From assembly GCF_027580225.2 (NCBI RefSeq), contig NW_027395284.1, forward strand, positions 3,808,186 through 3,872,185: DNA of 64,000 nucleotides, in the 5' to 3' direction. The first letter of the stretch is position 1. Each line of letters opens with the position of its first letter. Positions 35,201 to 46,170 of this stretch are shown in pieces. A program made the translations under genes and the position numbers. The notes under the pieces are model-generated. The model made no database searches and was not told where the DNA came from. It worked only from the letters and a program-made list of their open reading frames with translations. This stretch comes from Misgurnus anguillicaudatus. Taxonomy: Eukaryota; Chordata; Actinopteri; Cypriniformes; Cobitidae.

Positions 35201-35641
35201 AACGACCTTCGTAAAAACTGATACTCTGGACAGCAAATTAATTCATATGTTCTGCATCTACAGGGTTATCAGATCCCGAAGGGGTGGAGCGTCATGTACA
35301 GCATCCGTGACACTCACGAGACCGCCGCCGCCTATCAGAACCCGGAGCTCTTTGACCCGGACCGGTTCGGCGCAGATCGAGATGAGAGTAAAAACGAACG
35401 TTTCAGCTACGTGCCTTTCGGTGGCGGAGTGAGAAGCTGCATCGGACGGGAGCTTGCTTTGATCGTGCTGAAAACTCTTGCAGTGGAGTTGCTCGCCACG
35501 GCTGAGTGGAGTCTCGCGACGGAAACATATCCCAGAATGCAGACCGTGCCGGTCGTGCATCCGGTCAATGGATTGCACGTGTTTTTTAACTACAGAAACA
35601 ACAGGATCGAAAGAAACCGGAGGGAGTCGACTCATATATAA
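32063..35641 (+). CDS. cyp26c1: Cytochrome P450 26C1-like retinoic acid hydroxylase, complete, six exons
   Basis: Predicted 549-aa haem monooxygenase of the CYP26 family, which in the endoplasmic reticulum oxidises retinoic acid to polar products and so shapes retinoid gradients in embryos. Coding exons are 32063-32266, 32853-33077, 33552-33827, 33910-34065, 34321-34731 and 35264-35641, all with GT-AG borders and phase 0. Residues 1-30 are a hydrophobic anchor, followed by [15 protein letters not shown]. The I-helix has AAHSTTAS (about 296-303), the K-helix has E402-V-I-R405, and the haem loop [11 protein letters not shown] carries Cys483. The start is the first in-frame ATG. The first two exons resemble CYP26C1 more than 26A1 or 26B1 as I recall them (GSMGWP, QWPQS). 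Exon 5 has an acidic, basic-mixed insert before the K-helix. The paralogue call is good but untested by tree. Confidence 0.93.
32267..32852 (+). other. cyp26c1 intron 1
   Basis: 586-bp AT-rich intron between exon 1 (GTAAGC donor) and exon 2 (TTTAACAG acceptor). No coding sequence or clear transposon in it. Confidence 0.85.
32853..33077 (+). CDS. cyp26c1: cyp26c1 exon 2
   Basis: 75 codons after TTTAACAG. Encodes the [19 protein letters not shown] segment and HRRKRK at the donor, both characteristic of CYP26 proteins. Confidence 0.93.
33552..33827 (+). CDS. cyp26c1: cyp26c1 exon 3
   Basis: 92 codons after TTTCCTAG, from [11 protein letters not shown] to VSGLRK, ending AAG/GTAAGA. Covers the C-helix to F/G region that shapes the substrate entrance. 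Confidence 0.92.
33910..34065 (+). CDS. cyp26c1: cyp26c1 exon 4
   Basis: 52 codons after [17 protein letters not shown] to MQELK, ending AAG/GTAATA. The intron before it is only 82 bp; the one after carries a SINE. Confidence 0.92.
34120..34258 (+). mobile_element. tRNA-derived SINE in cyp26c1 intron 4
   Basis: Contains GCATTGCGTTAGCAACGC, a box-B-like GGGTTTGAACCC, and the LINE-type tail AAAGCGTCTGCCAAATGCAT followed by AAATGTAAATAAAATG. The tRNA-like 5' part is truncated (no intact A box), so it is a dead SINE and not a tRNA gene. Confidence 0.8.
34321..34731 (+). CDS. cyp26c1: cyp26c1 exon 5
   Basis: 137 codons after TTTCAG. I-helix at the start, K-helix ExxR near the end (E402, R405) and SGGYRT. 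Between them lies a charged loop of roughly 50 residues (34450-34605) rich in E, K, R and S. This makes the exon longer than the matching part of CYP26A1/B1. Confidence 0.9.
35264..35641 (+). CDS. cyp26c1: cyp26c1 exon 6 (terminal)
   Basis: 125 codons plus TAA (35639-35641). Starts [19 protein letters not shown] and contains the haem-binding loop with Cys483 (codon 35438-35440). Ends in a basic tail [14 protein letters not shown]. Confidence 0.94.
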   Translation, partial: GYQIPKGWSVMYSIRDTHETAAAYQNPELFDPDRFGADRDESKNERFSYVPFGGGVRSCIGRELALIVLKTLAVELLATAEWSLATETYPRMQTVPVVHPVNGLHVFFNYRNNRIERNRRESTHI

Positions 35642-35867
35642 GGAAAACCTGCAATTAGACACTTAGATACATCTAACACAGTGTTTATCAACCGGTGGGC
35701 CAAAACAAACTTCTAAGGGAGCATCAAGATGACTTCAAATTACTTAAAATTGACAAAACAAGCTTGAATATAAGCTAAAACAACTAAAAATCAATATACA
35801 TACATTTTTATAACAAATATAGGCTACATCTTTCTGGTTCGTGATCGAGGCTACAAATACTATTGTG

Positions 35868-36675
35868 GCAACCCAATCTCATGAAATGCGTATAAATAGC
35901 ACGCCGTTATCCTGCAATACATATGCCAAATTCCAATTTTGCTCGCAAAGGATATGGCAGACCTGCCCGTTCACTTATATGGCGCGTGATTTTATTTATT
36001 GGTATCTTATTTGTTTTCTGTTTGGGGTTAGATTTGGAGTTTGCTTTAGGATGTCATTTATAGTTTGGGGGTAACACATTACAAGTAACGTGCATTATGT
36101 AATAATATTATTTTTCTGAAGTAATGAGTAAAGTAACGCATTACTTTATAAATCTACACATTAATATTTGAGTTACTTTTTTTTAAATCTTGTTTTTTTT
36201 ATCGCCTGAGCGGGAACAGTTTGAGTCAGAAATGGAGATGGCAGGCCAGAACTTGAAATTTTTGTGAGCATAAAAACACCTGCAAGGCCTGAAAGAGATC
36301 AAGTCTCAGCCAAGTAAGAAAAAATAACGCAAAAGTAACTTAATATTGTAATGCATTACTTTTAAAAGTAACTTTCCCCAACACTGGTCACTTAATATGT
36401 ACGTTTCTCCATGCTTTGTCTACTTTTAAACCATGGTTGCTTGGAGTTGGGGTTAGAATTGGGGTTTGGTTTAGAATGTCATTTTATGTTACAAAAACTT
36501 GCTCTAACCACAAACCCAAGCGACAATGCTTGGAACACGAAAAAACATGAAAAGACGCGCCATTTAAGTGAACGGGAAGGACTGTCGTATCCTATGCATG
36601 CAAAATTGGAATTTGGCGTGTATTGCACGATAATCACACTGCGTGCTATTTATATGCATTTCATTAGAATGGACT
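35868..36675. mobile_element. Palindromic MITE with nested insertion
   Basis: The outer arms ATCTCATGAAATGCGTATAA (35876-) and GCTATTTATATGCATTTCAT (36647-) are inverted, as are the CCAAATTCCAATTTTG and CAAAATTGGAATTTGG blocks. A second repeat interrupts the centre (36068-36388): AACACATTACAAGTAACG to AACTTTCCCCAACACTG, with stepped TAACGCATTAC motifs. Confidence 0.75.
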
Positions 36676-36966
36676 GGTTGTGGACAGTTGGAGAGGGTTG
36701 AAGTCAAAAAACGTTGAGATCTGCTGAACAACTTGGAATCCATGTCCGACAGGTGTGCAAAGAAAAACACCTGCAAATCTAATACTGTGGATTCAAATGA
36801 TGGACCTATATTAGTCATTATATAACAGGCCATGTTGCAAATCATAAACTCCTGTACTGGGACATCCATGTTTTAGTAAAGCATTCATCAGTTACTTTAG
36901 CCTATTTGCAAAACAAATACAAACTTTTAGGCATGATGAGCATGCAGGCATTGTATCCTATAGATC

Positions 36967-37158
36967 AGGGGTAGGCAACTTCGGTCCAGGAGTGCCGATG
37001 TCCTGCAGATTTTAGTTCCAACCCTGATAAAACCTTGCCTACCTGTAGTTTTTAGGTGATTATTTAGACCTTGAATAGCTGTTTTAGGTGTGCTTGATTG
37101 GAGCTGCATGCAAAACTATACAGGACATCGGCACTCAAGGACAGACGTTGCCTACCCC
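36967..37158. mobile_element. MITE with AGGGGTAGGCAAC ends
   Basis: AGGGGTAGGCAACTTCGGTCC and the inverse GTTGCCTACCCCT, with internal GTGCCGATGTCCTG against CAGGACATCGGCAC. About 190 bp, non-coding, of a type common in fishes as I recall. Confidence 0.8.
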
Positions 37159-37295
37159 TATCTTGTTAGGAGAAATAAAAAAGGAGCATTTAAATACATT
37201 AATTCTTTTATGTCAGACTTATTATATATAAACCTGTTTTGTGAAATGAAGTAGAAACGAATAAGCTCTATTTATAAATGTTATTTTTTCTCAGA

Positions 37296-37500
37296 GGGAT
37301 AGTTTAAATGATGGTAACTACAAAGTTGACGATACCCATGGACTTCCATAGTCGGAGAAACAAATACAACGGAAGTCAATGGTTGGCCAACAGTGTGCTT
37401 ACCATCATTTATCAGATTATCTTCTTTTGTGTTTAAGAGAATAAAGAAACTCATACAGATTTAGAAAAACATGAATTTTTGGTGAACTATCCCTTTAAGA
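37296..37500. mobile_element. Truncated MITE (AGGGATAGTT family)
   Basis: Right end TGGTGAACTATCCCTTTAA, left end GAGGGATAGTTTAAATGATG. Internal AAGTCAATGGTTGG and TTATCTTCTTTTGTGTT match the inner element at 27133-27565. Confidence 0.65.
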
Positions 37501-37922
37501 ATAGCTCACAATGAAATAAATATGCCACTTTTTTAGTTTATACTGTATGCCACTGTGCTATAATAATTGCTAGTTATCTGTACTCGAGTACTTACAGAAG
37601 ACACATATTAATTTAATTCATATAAATAGGCTACTAATGCATAGTGTGTGTTTATTATGAATGTAAGCTGTGAAAAATGACCCTTGCGCTGTGAAAAGGG
37701 AGGATACAGGGAAGGAGAAAACAAGCAGCACTTTTTCTCCAAAATAGGAGCATGTGTGTGTCCTTGTCTTGTCAATACTTGTGTGTAATTTGTAGTTTTT
37801 GTTTTCATGTGTGTCTGGAGGAGTAGATACTAAGTATTCATGTTTATTTTATATCTTCTACTGTTTCTATTTTAAAAATGTGTATTTGGAGTTCTGCAAT
37901 TATGTTTAAGATATCTCTATTT

Positions 37923-37928
37923 AATAAA
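37923..37928 (+). terminator. Candidate cyp26c1 poly(A) signal
   Basis: AATAAA followed by GTGATGTGTTT, a G/T-rich downstream element. It is the best-formed signal in the 2.3 kb after the stop codon. Use by cyp26c1 would imply a 3'UTR containing several MITEs; transcript data are needed to confirm it. Confidence 0.4.
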
Positions 37929-38251
37929 GAGATGTGATGTGTTTAAGTGATTGAGAATTGTGTTGTCCTTTTCCTGTTCAAAAAATGTTTATATAATTGG
38001 TCAACCAGCCACTTTAATCAAGACAAACCATTTGTACGTTTTTAAGTTTTACTAAGCAAAAGAGGTAGTGTACACTTATGTACAGCCAAAAAACTAACAG
38101 AAGAGTTGTCATACATTGACACACAGCCACAGCGCACACAATCATACAATCTTGTGGATTCCTATTGAAATCAATGAAATATCCAATATTGGATAAGATG
38201 AAAAACTGAAATTTGTTTCGTTTTCCAAGTTGATCCATGTATCTTTAGTTC

Positions 38252-38660
38252 TTAAAGGGACACTCCACTTTTTTTTAAATAGGCTCATTTTCCAGCTCCG
38301 CTTTTAAATATTTGATTTTTACCTTTATAAATCCATTCAGTCAATCTCTGGGTCTGGCAGTACCACTTTTAGCATAGCTTAGCATAATCAATTGAATCTG
38401 ATTAGACCATTAGCATTGTGCTAAAAAATAATAACCAAATTATTAGTTTCGATATTTTTCCGATTTGAAACTTAACTCTTCTGTAGTTACATCGTGTACT
38501 ACGACCGACGGAAAATAAAAAGTTGTGATTTTCTATGTCGAAATGGCTAGGAACTATCCTCTCATTCCAGCGTAATAATCAAGGACTTTGCTGCCGTACC
38601 ATGGCTGCAGCAGGCGCAATGATATCACGCAGTGCCCGAAAATAGTCCCCTGTAGTTACC
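38252..38660. mobile_element. TTAAAGGGACACTCC MITE, copy 1
   Basis: Left end TTAAAGGGACACTCCACTTT, with characteristic TAGCATAGCTTAGCATAATC and GGTACCACTTTTAGC blocks. It shares these with 53734-54000. The right terminus is not clear; about 38660 is approximate. Confidence 0.75.
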
Positions 38661-40225
38661 AAGTAAATTAACTTTTTTTAGATTTTTTAGCTTTTGCCAA
38701 AGGCATTTTCTTCTCACATACATTCAGAAATTAGAATAAAAAAGAACATAACACAAATAATAATAATACTTCAAATAACAGTAACAAGCTACGAAAACAC
38801 ATGCCGGTAACCAGAAGTGATCAACCCAGTTTTCCGGTTTGGTCACGTGACGTCCGAAATATATTCTATTCTCAATGAATGAATTCAAGTCCCGCCCTAC
38901 CTTTTCACTTGATATACGTCACGACGGGGAAAACCAGACAATTGCTACTTCCAATTCATGGTGACTTTAAAATAATTTGTCAGCCAGAAAATGAACGTAT
39001 TTATACAAAATTCACCTCTGCATTAGAAAGTCACTAATGTTAACAGTCAATCAAACATTGAACTTTCTTTGATCCTACAATAAAATTTCTATTGAAATCT
39101 ATATGTTCCATAATCCTATTTATCTCCTTTATTGTTGCATTATATCCCCGAGCCAGGATTATTGTTCATCTGAACTTTTGAACCGGATTACTTTGTTTGT
39201 ACGCATGTCACACCTTCAATCACAAACTGCCAACAGGATAAACAACATGATTTTATACAGTAAGTGCCAGTGATACAACACACTAGGCACACTGTGTTAC
39301 CATTAGCCATACTAAATAACCCACACAGTGGAAAGCCATTTTGAACAAACATCATCATCTACGGGTGACATCCAAAATGTGTGTAAGTGAATGGATGATA
39401 GTCGAATCTGTGTATGTGATGTGTCATGACCTCTGTTGGCAGAATAAGTGTGTGTGTGTTGGAATGCAGAAACAGCAGCTGGTGTCTACACTGTAATTAC
39501 CCTGCAGCACAAATGCTTCCTGCCCAAAACACTCACATCTATCCCATCTACAGGTACTTACAGCAACCCTCTATACTCAAAAAATAAGAGCAAAGGTGAG
39601 GACACACACATGTAGATAGACGCACGTTTCTCAGCTGCATACATGTATCTTTTATAACCACTTTTAAACGTATTATTGATTCAAGCTATATGTGACAACC
39701 CAGCAGTGTTTTAACATACAATCATTGTACATAATGTAAATAACGTTCTGTGAAAATATAACTTTGATATCTTTTGACTGAGTAAGGCCACGTAAAAGAT
39801 TGAAACTAAATGGAACTCAATGAGTAAAATCAAACTTTTCTAATTTGATTATGAAACTTGAGCCTGGATTTCACCGCCAGGGTCACATATGTCCTGTTTC
39901 AAAAGTTTATATTTTTCTTCACATTTTAGAATATTAATAAACTAACCCTTATAAAATTAACCATGGTTTTACTACAGTTGAAAAAACATGGTAAATGTAG
40001 TAAAATCATGGTAAACACGAAATAACCATGTTTTTGACAACCATGCCTAGAATTTACTCTATGTACTATTGGTGTTTTATCAACCGGCCTCTTGATGTCT
40101 CACCCTGAGGTGCTTTTTAAACATCATTGAAGGAGTTCCCATGTATTATAGGCTCTTATTAGCTGCTTTTCTTTATAATTTGTCCATGTCATTCATATAA
40201 AAAATACAGCAGGGAAAATAAGCAT
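38661..40225. other. Intergenic DNA, no gene seen
   Basis: No supportable exon on either strand. Short imperfect symmetry (ACCATGGTTTTAC near 39960 with TGGTAAA and CATGGTTATTT motifs) only. Confidence 0.5.
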
Positions 40226-40466
40226 TTAAAGGTGCAGTGTGTAAATTTTAGCGGAATCTAGTGGTGAGGTTGTGAAATGCAACCAACGGCTCAGTCCATG
40301 TAAGGGGACCCTCGGTGTATGTAGATAAAAACATCTCATTATAAGGTAATAAACAAATAACGGTTCATTATGAAAGGTCTTTATACACCCCTAATAATAT
40401 ATTTTTGCATATTATTTTGCATTTCTGTCAAGAGATCATTCTAAAAATTACACACTGCACCTTTAA
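40226..40466. mobile_element. TTAAAGGTGCAGTGTG MITE, copy 1
   Basis: TTTAAAGGTGCAGTGTGTAA and the inverse TTACACACTGCACCTTTAA, 241 bp. A longer copy is at 51274-51614. Confidence 0.85.
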
Positions 40467-40544
40467 CACATCAGCGTTTTTATCAGTAAGGGGATTTCTA
40501 AGTGGGCTATTGACATAAAATTTCCACCAGATTTAGCCATTAAG

Positions 40545-41842
40545 CCAAATATTGAATTAATACAAAGAAATCAGAACATTTAAGTATACAAGTTGAGTCA
40601 TAATAAATAAAGTGAAATGACACAGGGAATAAGTATTGAACACATGAAGAGAACAAGGTGCAAAATGGCATAAAAAGCCAGGAGATCACCTGAAATCTGT
40701 CAGTATTGAGAGAGAAACCCTGCCCCCTATCAGTACTAATTGATATCAGCTGCTTTAGTCCTAATTAATGGCCTATACCGGCTTCTCATTATCCAGGAGG
40801 CACACAGATGATGACTTCATGATGGGTAAAAGCAAAGAACTCTTAAGATCTTTGTAATCTTATCGCATTTGAAAAGCATTTAGATGGCAATGGCGCATTT
40901 CCAGAATGCTGAATGTTCCTGGGAGCACTGTGGGGGCCATTATCCGGATATGGAATAGGCATCACTTCACCATAAACCGGTCACGATCCGGTGCTCCATG
41001 TAAGATCCCTGTCCAAGGAGTCCAAAGAATAATCAGGAGACTTCTCCAAGAGCCAAGAACCACTTGGGAAGAACTTCAGGAAGACCTTGCATCAGCAGGT
41101 ACTGTTGTTTCAAAGAAAACTATAAGCAATGCACTGCACTGCCATGGCATCCATGCACGCTCACCACGCAAGACTCCATTGCTGAACAAAAAGCATGTTG
41201 AGGCTCGGCTAAAGTTTGCGAAAGAGCATTTGGAGAAGCCTATGGATTATTGGGAGACTATAGTATAGTCAGATGAAAGCAAAATTGAACTTTTTGGCAG
41301 TCATTCTACACACCATGTTTGAAGAAGAAATGGCACTGCCCACCACCCCAAGAACACCATACCAACAGTTAAGTTTGGGGGTGGAAGCATCATAGTTTGG
41401 GGCTGCTTTCAGCAAGGGGTACTGGCAGACTTCATATTATTGAACGCAGGATGAATGGAGAAATGTACCGAGACATTTTTGGATAAAAATCTGCTGCCAT
41501 CTACCAGAAAGCTGAAAATGAAAAGAGTCGTTAGTCATTAACCTAACATAAATTCCATAGAAAATCTATGGAGAGAATTGAAGATCAGAGTTTACAAAAG
41601 AGGCCCAAGGAACTTTAGACCATTTGTGTGGAAGAATGGTCCAGAATCACTCCTGAGCAAAGCAGATGACTGGTCTCTCCATTCAAGAGGTGTCTAGAAG
41701 CTGTAATCACAAACAAAGGCTTTTCTACAAAGTATTAAAAAGTGTGTTCCATACTTATTCCCTGTGTCATTTTACATTATTTATTATGAGTCAACTTGTA
41801 TACTTAAATGTTCTGATTTATTTGTATGAATTCAATATTATT
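40545..41842 (+). mobile_element. Decayed Tc1-like transposon
   Basis: Terminal inverted repeats of about 95 bp: left about 40547-40645 (AATCAGAACATTTAAGTATA, then TGACACAGGGAATAAGTAT) and the inverse at about 41743-41840. They flank a broken Tc1-type transposase. The element is inactive, as shown by its coding lesions. Confidence 0.85.
40822..41735 (+). pseudogene. Tc1-like transposase pseudogene
   Basis: The original start is recognisable at 40822 (MGKSKELL) but meets a stop at 40855. Sense is regained in 40906-41268, which encodes the second helix-turn-helix and linker ([47 protein letters not shown]). The frame then stops at 41266, where a Trp codon of the conserved WSDESK motif has become TAG. 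Downstream, KIELFG and [16 protein letters not shown] stretches are still readable but interrupted. It is a relic of a DDE/D transposase, not an expressed protein. Confidence 0.85.
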
Positions 41843-41908
41843 AAGTGATCATAAACTTCTGGATAAGTTATAGCTTCATGATCAAGAGTGTACTTAAATA
41901 TCTCATTC

Positions 41909-41911
<3 letters not shown>

Positions 41912-41962
<51 letters not shown>
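41912..41962. repeat. (CT)n microsatellite
   Basis: About 25 CT units. The minus-strand open frame through it (Arg-Glu repeats) is an artefact. Confidence 0.97.
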
Positions 41963-41966
<4 letters not shown>

Positions 41967-42604
41967 TTAATAACACCTCTAGGCAAAATATAAGTAATCT
42001 TCTGCCAGGTTCAAAGGAAGAGTAGTTCACCAAAAGTACAGGATTGTCCCAAGAAAGGTGTGTGTGAAGACATATTCAGAATAAGGAAATCACCTCAACG
42101 TGACCCTGTGTTTTTATCTTTATTAAACAACACAGTTTCCTGTTCTTCTTTATAACATATTCATCCACACTATACTGCCTACTTCCTTAACAGAAATGTT
42201 AATTCACAAGGAACATTCAGAGAAGAAGAATACACAACAGTCAGTGCTGACAGTGATGGCTTGACATGAGCGGACTGAACTTGAGATAAAAAGAACGCAA
42301 GGTTCACAGAGGAATTCCCATCATTGCCTTAGGTGAATAATGGCAAAATTTTAAAGCCACATTGTTCATCAGACTGTCACAGATGCTGAAGGTGGGGATG
42401 GGTTTTTTAGGGTTCAATAGCGAGGTGACTGACGTGCATTAATAAAGAAGAATCTACGCAATAATACACACTGCGCCCATAAGCGCTCTGTCGTCATATC
42501 GGCATAAGCTTGCATTGATGCTGAAACAATGTAAACAAATAAATAGGTTCAGCCTGACCGAGCGTCTTCAAAGGGCAGTTTCATGTATTTTTTGATAGGG
42601 CCTA
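41963..42604. other. Intergenic DNA, no gene seen
   Basis: No supportable exon, RNA gene or terminal repeat. Confidence 0.5.
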
Positions 42605-43640
42605 CACTGTAAAAAGTGTTTCTGTGCCTTAGTAGATTTAAAAAAAATTAATTGAGTAAACTGTATTAAAAAAAATTAATTCTTGTTTTTTTAATCAAAA
42701 TATGAGTTAAAATAAAATAAAAATTGGAATAAATTGATTAATTCTAAATGAGCACATTATTGAGTAAATTCAACTTAATTTTATTATCTATAATCGATTT
42801 AAATTTGTAAGAAAGAAATTACCTTATTAATTTTGTTTTAAAACTACATGAATTATTTGAGTAAACACAACTAACTAGGCAGTGGACTTGCAGTTCCCAG
42901 CATGCTTTGCATGGGACTGCATTTGGAGAGTGAAATTTGAATTGAAACTTTTTTTGTTTTGTTTTTAACTAAAAAGAAAGACTTTTTAGTGTTTAATGTT
43001 CATTTATCTTCGATATTTGGAAGAGTTTCTGTTTCTTCTTTGAGTTTTGTAGTTACCATTGTTCAGAAGACTGGTGCTTGTGCATAGACTGCATACTGAA
43101 GTATGTCGCGCTTTACAGCTGCCCAAAACGAAACTGAGTGGGTGTGTTGTTTGAAAAAACGTTTCTAGCCCTCATCTGACGGCATAAAAACAACAACTAA
43201 CCATAAATACGCTACCTGTACCAAGAAAAGAATGTTTATCTAACTGAGTAATACTAGCACAATTAGTTAAAGGCGGAGTCCACGATGTTTGAAAAACGCG
43301 TTGGAAAAGGAGACGGGCCGACTACCAAAACACACTTATAACCAATCAAATCAAATCAAATGCCGGGTTGCGTATGTGTGGGGCGAGTCTATCAACAGAA
43401 GGTCCAGATTCTATTGGGGTAGGGGCGTGTTTGTTTAGGTGATTTCAAATATCAACATTGGCTTTCAAACATCATGGACTCCGCCTTTAACTCAACTCAA
43501 TTTTATTGCATTCATTTTAAGTAATGTTAGTGTGTTCAATATACTTAAAAAAGGTTGAAAGTTGACTCAACCTAAAACTTCCCATGCAGTCACTTGCCTC
43601 ACTTTTTATAAGTTAGATCTAGGTATTACTTTTTACAGTG
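42605..43640. mobile_element. CACTG-ended element with nested MITE
   Basis: CACTGTAAAAAGTG at 42605 and TTTTTACAGTG ending 43640. Inside, 43267-43490 is a 224-bp TTAA-flanked palindromic MITE (TTAAAGGCGGAGTCCACGAT and the inverse ATGGACTCCGCCTTTAA) that interrupts otherwise continuous AT-rich sequence. No transposase remains. Confidence 0.75.
43267..43490. mobile_element. TTAAAGGCGGAGTCC MITE
   Basis: TTAA at both ends; the arms GGCGGAGTCCACGATGTTTGAA and its near-inverse are complementary. Removing it with one TTAA rejoins ACAATTAG and CTCAACTCAA of the host repeat, so TTAA is a genuine target duplication. Confidence 0.8.
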
Positions 43641-44274
43641 TACAGCTGCGGTATGGTGGCGTTTGAATTCAAAGATCTGTCATCAAACCTGATGCTAATC
43701 AGTTATGGTGTGTCACAAATGTCAGTTTGAATGTGATTGTCAATAGACGTCTCTTACCTGATAAGACAGAAAAACAATTTAAACTGGATTCTGTTTAGAC
43801 TTGTTCGGCCTGCTGGAAGCCTTTGTGTGTATATATATTTTGCATATACATACAGTATATATATGTTGAAACCCCTGCAGCTCCATCCTGCACCCAATCT
43901 CTGAAAAGAAATGTCATATGAAGGCAAGAAGCATTATTATTTATGTCAAATACACCCTTGAACCTTTCAAAGTGTAACAATGTAACAAATGATACATTTA
44001 ATGACTTGTTTTTGTGTATTAACATCATATAGCAACTGTGAAAGAGTGCGCACAAAGGGTGCGCGAAACAAGAGACCTTTCAGTGACCTTTTTGTCAAAG
44101 ACTCATGCAAAACTATCACAATACAATGTTTATGATGCTTGAGGAAAATGTTTGAAAAGAATAGTTGGTAACACTTTACAATAAGGTTGTATTTGTTAAT
44201 ATTGTATTTGTAACGCACTAGCTAACACTAACTAAAAATAAGCAATAGATTTTTTTTGCATTTATTCATCTTTA

Positions 44275-44905
44275 CACTGTAAAAAGTAAAAGTTGGATCA
44301 ACGTAAAAAAATTAATTGGTAATAATGCTTTTTTATTCATTTTTCTCAGTAAAAATTTTAAGTTGAAAATTTTAAAATATTTGAGGTGTTACAAAGTAAA
44401 TTTTTTTTTTTTTTTACCTTAAATTGTTCACTTAAGTGAGACCATTTAATTTATAAAACTTTTAAAAAGTTTTTTAAGTAGAGCAGCTTACACTTTTTAG
44501 TGTTTCAATGGTAATGCAATTGTTCATGTCAGTTTATTAACATTAACTAATGTTAAAAGTTAATTTTTTTTATTTTAAACATGTATTGCTGAAATTAATA
44601 TAAGCTTAGATTTTAAAATGCTGTAGAATAGAATTAATAAATGTTGTAAATTGAGTTTTTTTTCTTGTGAAATGTATTAAAATATCTGTTGTAAAATAAT
44701 GTAGGCCTGAGTTAAAAGGTACAAAAGTTGTCACTGGGTTTTCAAAAAATAAAATTTTGTGACTAAAAGGTGCATAATTAGTACCTCAAAGGTAGAAATT
44801 GGGACCTTAGAGGTACATACTGATTCCTCAAATGTTTATCTGTACCAAAATGGTACATATTAAAACCTTTTTTAAAGGTACTGTCACAGTGACAACTGTT
44901 GTACC
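44275..44905. mobile_element. MITE fragments
   Basis: 44275-44505 resembles the CACTGTAAAAAGT family (ACACTGTAAAAAGTAAAAGT to CTTACACTTTTTAGTG). 44706-44905 is a palindrome with GGTACAAAAGTTGTCACTG against CAGTGACAACTGTTGTACC, related to 26655-26825. Confidence 0.65.
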
Positions 44906-44965
44906 ACAATCTCCTTGCTCCACAGGACACCATTGCCCCCAGTTTGAGAACCACTGATCTACTGT

Positions 44966-45690
44966 ATAGGCACTGTCCCAAATGGCACACGTCGGACTTA
45001 TGGACATCCTCAGTATCCACACTTTGATGATCATGTAGTGGAGACCTTAGGGACCCTTGACGCGAGTCCACGAGGGTGCACTGGAGTCGTATTTTGAGAC
45101 AGACTGGAGCGTCACTTGTCCCTTCCGTCGTTTAATTGGTCTGATTGCTCATTCGCAAGGACTTCTGGATTGATAAAGTGCGCAAAGCCTGCTGCATCAA
45201 GGATGCAAAGGGGGCGCTGATGAGCACACTTCAGAGCGTAAAAATTACAGATGGGACACCCTACAGACCAAGTGAGCACGCGTAACTTAAGGCCACGAGA
45301 CCGAATGTCCACATTCCGGACTTGTAGACCTTCTCAGAGTCCACACTTGGATGACATCAAGTAGTGTAGACCTTAGGGACCCTTGACTGGAGTCCAAGAG
45401 GGCGCACCGGCGTCGTATTTTGGGACAGACTCGAGCGTCATGCCGGAAATAGAAAGAGAAGTTGCCCATCAACTGCTCCCTTCTGTCGGCTGATTGGTCT
45501 GATTGATAATTTGCAAGGACTATAGGGTTGGTAAAGTGCGCAAAGCCTACTGCAGTGCGGGCTTCGCCGAAGACCGCATCAAGGATGCAAAGGGGGCGCT
45601 GATGAGCACACTTCGGAGCGTAAAAATGACAGATGGGACACCCTACGGACTCATAGACTAAGCGAACACGGGCAATTTAAGTCCACAAGA
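44966..45690. mobile_element. Two tandem copies of a DNA-transposon relic
   Basis: Two copies of about 350 bp (44966-45305 and 45306-45690) share GACCTTAGGGACCCTTGAC, GGATGCAAAGGGGGCGCTGA and CAGATGGGACACCCTAC. The left start GTCCCAAATGGCACAC matches the ends of the larger element at 61549-62983. Non-coding. Confidence 0.75.
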
Positions 45691-45697
45691 CCGAAAT

Positions 45698-45838
45698 GCG
45701 GCTTTCACATAGGACGCGGTGTGCGCAGCGCTATGAAACCCATTAATTTCAATGGCTTGCGCCGCGCAAGGGCAGTTTGTTGTTGCGTCGAGCATACCAC
45801 GAGCATAGCGGAGCACACAGCGTCCTATGTGAAAGCCG
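45698..45838. mobile_element. Short GC-rich palindromic MITE
   Basis: GCGGCTTTCACATAGGACGC and GCGTCCTATGTGAAAGCCGC are perfect inverted repeats bounding 141 bp. The interior is rich in CGC. Confidence 0.88.
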
Positions 45839-45905
45839 CAAAAGTCCACATGAAGTGCGCCATTTGGGAAAGAGCCATTGAAGGTTTCATCAAACTCAGG
45901 TGCGG

Positions 45906-46170
45906 TGTGGTTACTACGCACCTGGATGGAACTTTACTTCCGGTTTCTGTTTCTTTAATGGTCTGACTAGTTGCTAAACTGTTGACTAAATACCTCATCG
46001 AAAATAATGTTTTGGTTTCCTAGGTAATCTACGTGTTGTTTATTGTGCTCGTTATATAAATAAACTACTTTAAAAGGACTTTGTTGTTATTTATTTCTAA
46101 GCGGAGTTTTTCGGAAGTTACAAGTTGAGCACGAAAGCCGCTTGTTTGTGTTGTTACTGCTGAAACCGTC
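45906..46170 (-). mobile_element. Inverted relative of the repeat at 15926
   Basis: Reading the minus strand gives the same order of blocks as 15926-16140 (GACGGTTTCAGCAGTAACAA, then CCTAGGAAACCAAAACAT, then AGTCAGACCATTAAAG). Confidence 0.7.

Noticed and set aside
41818..42033. Arg-Glu repeat protein on the minus strand
   Set aside because: Translation of the (CT)n microsatellite.
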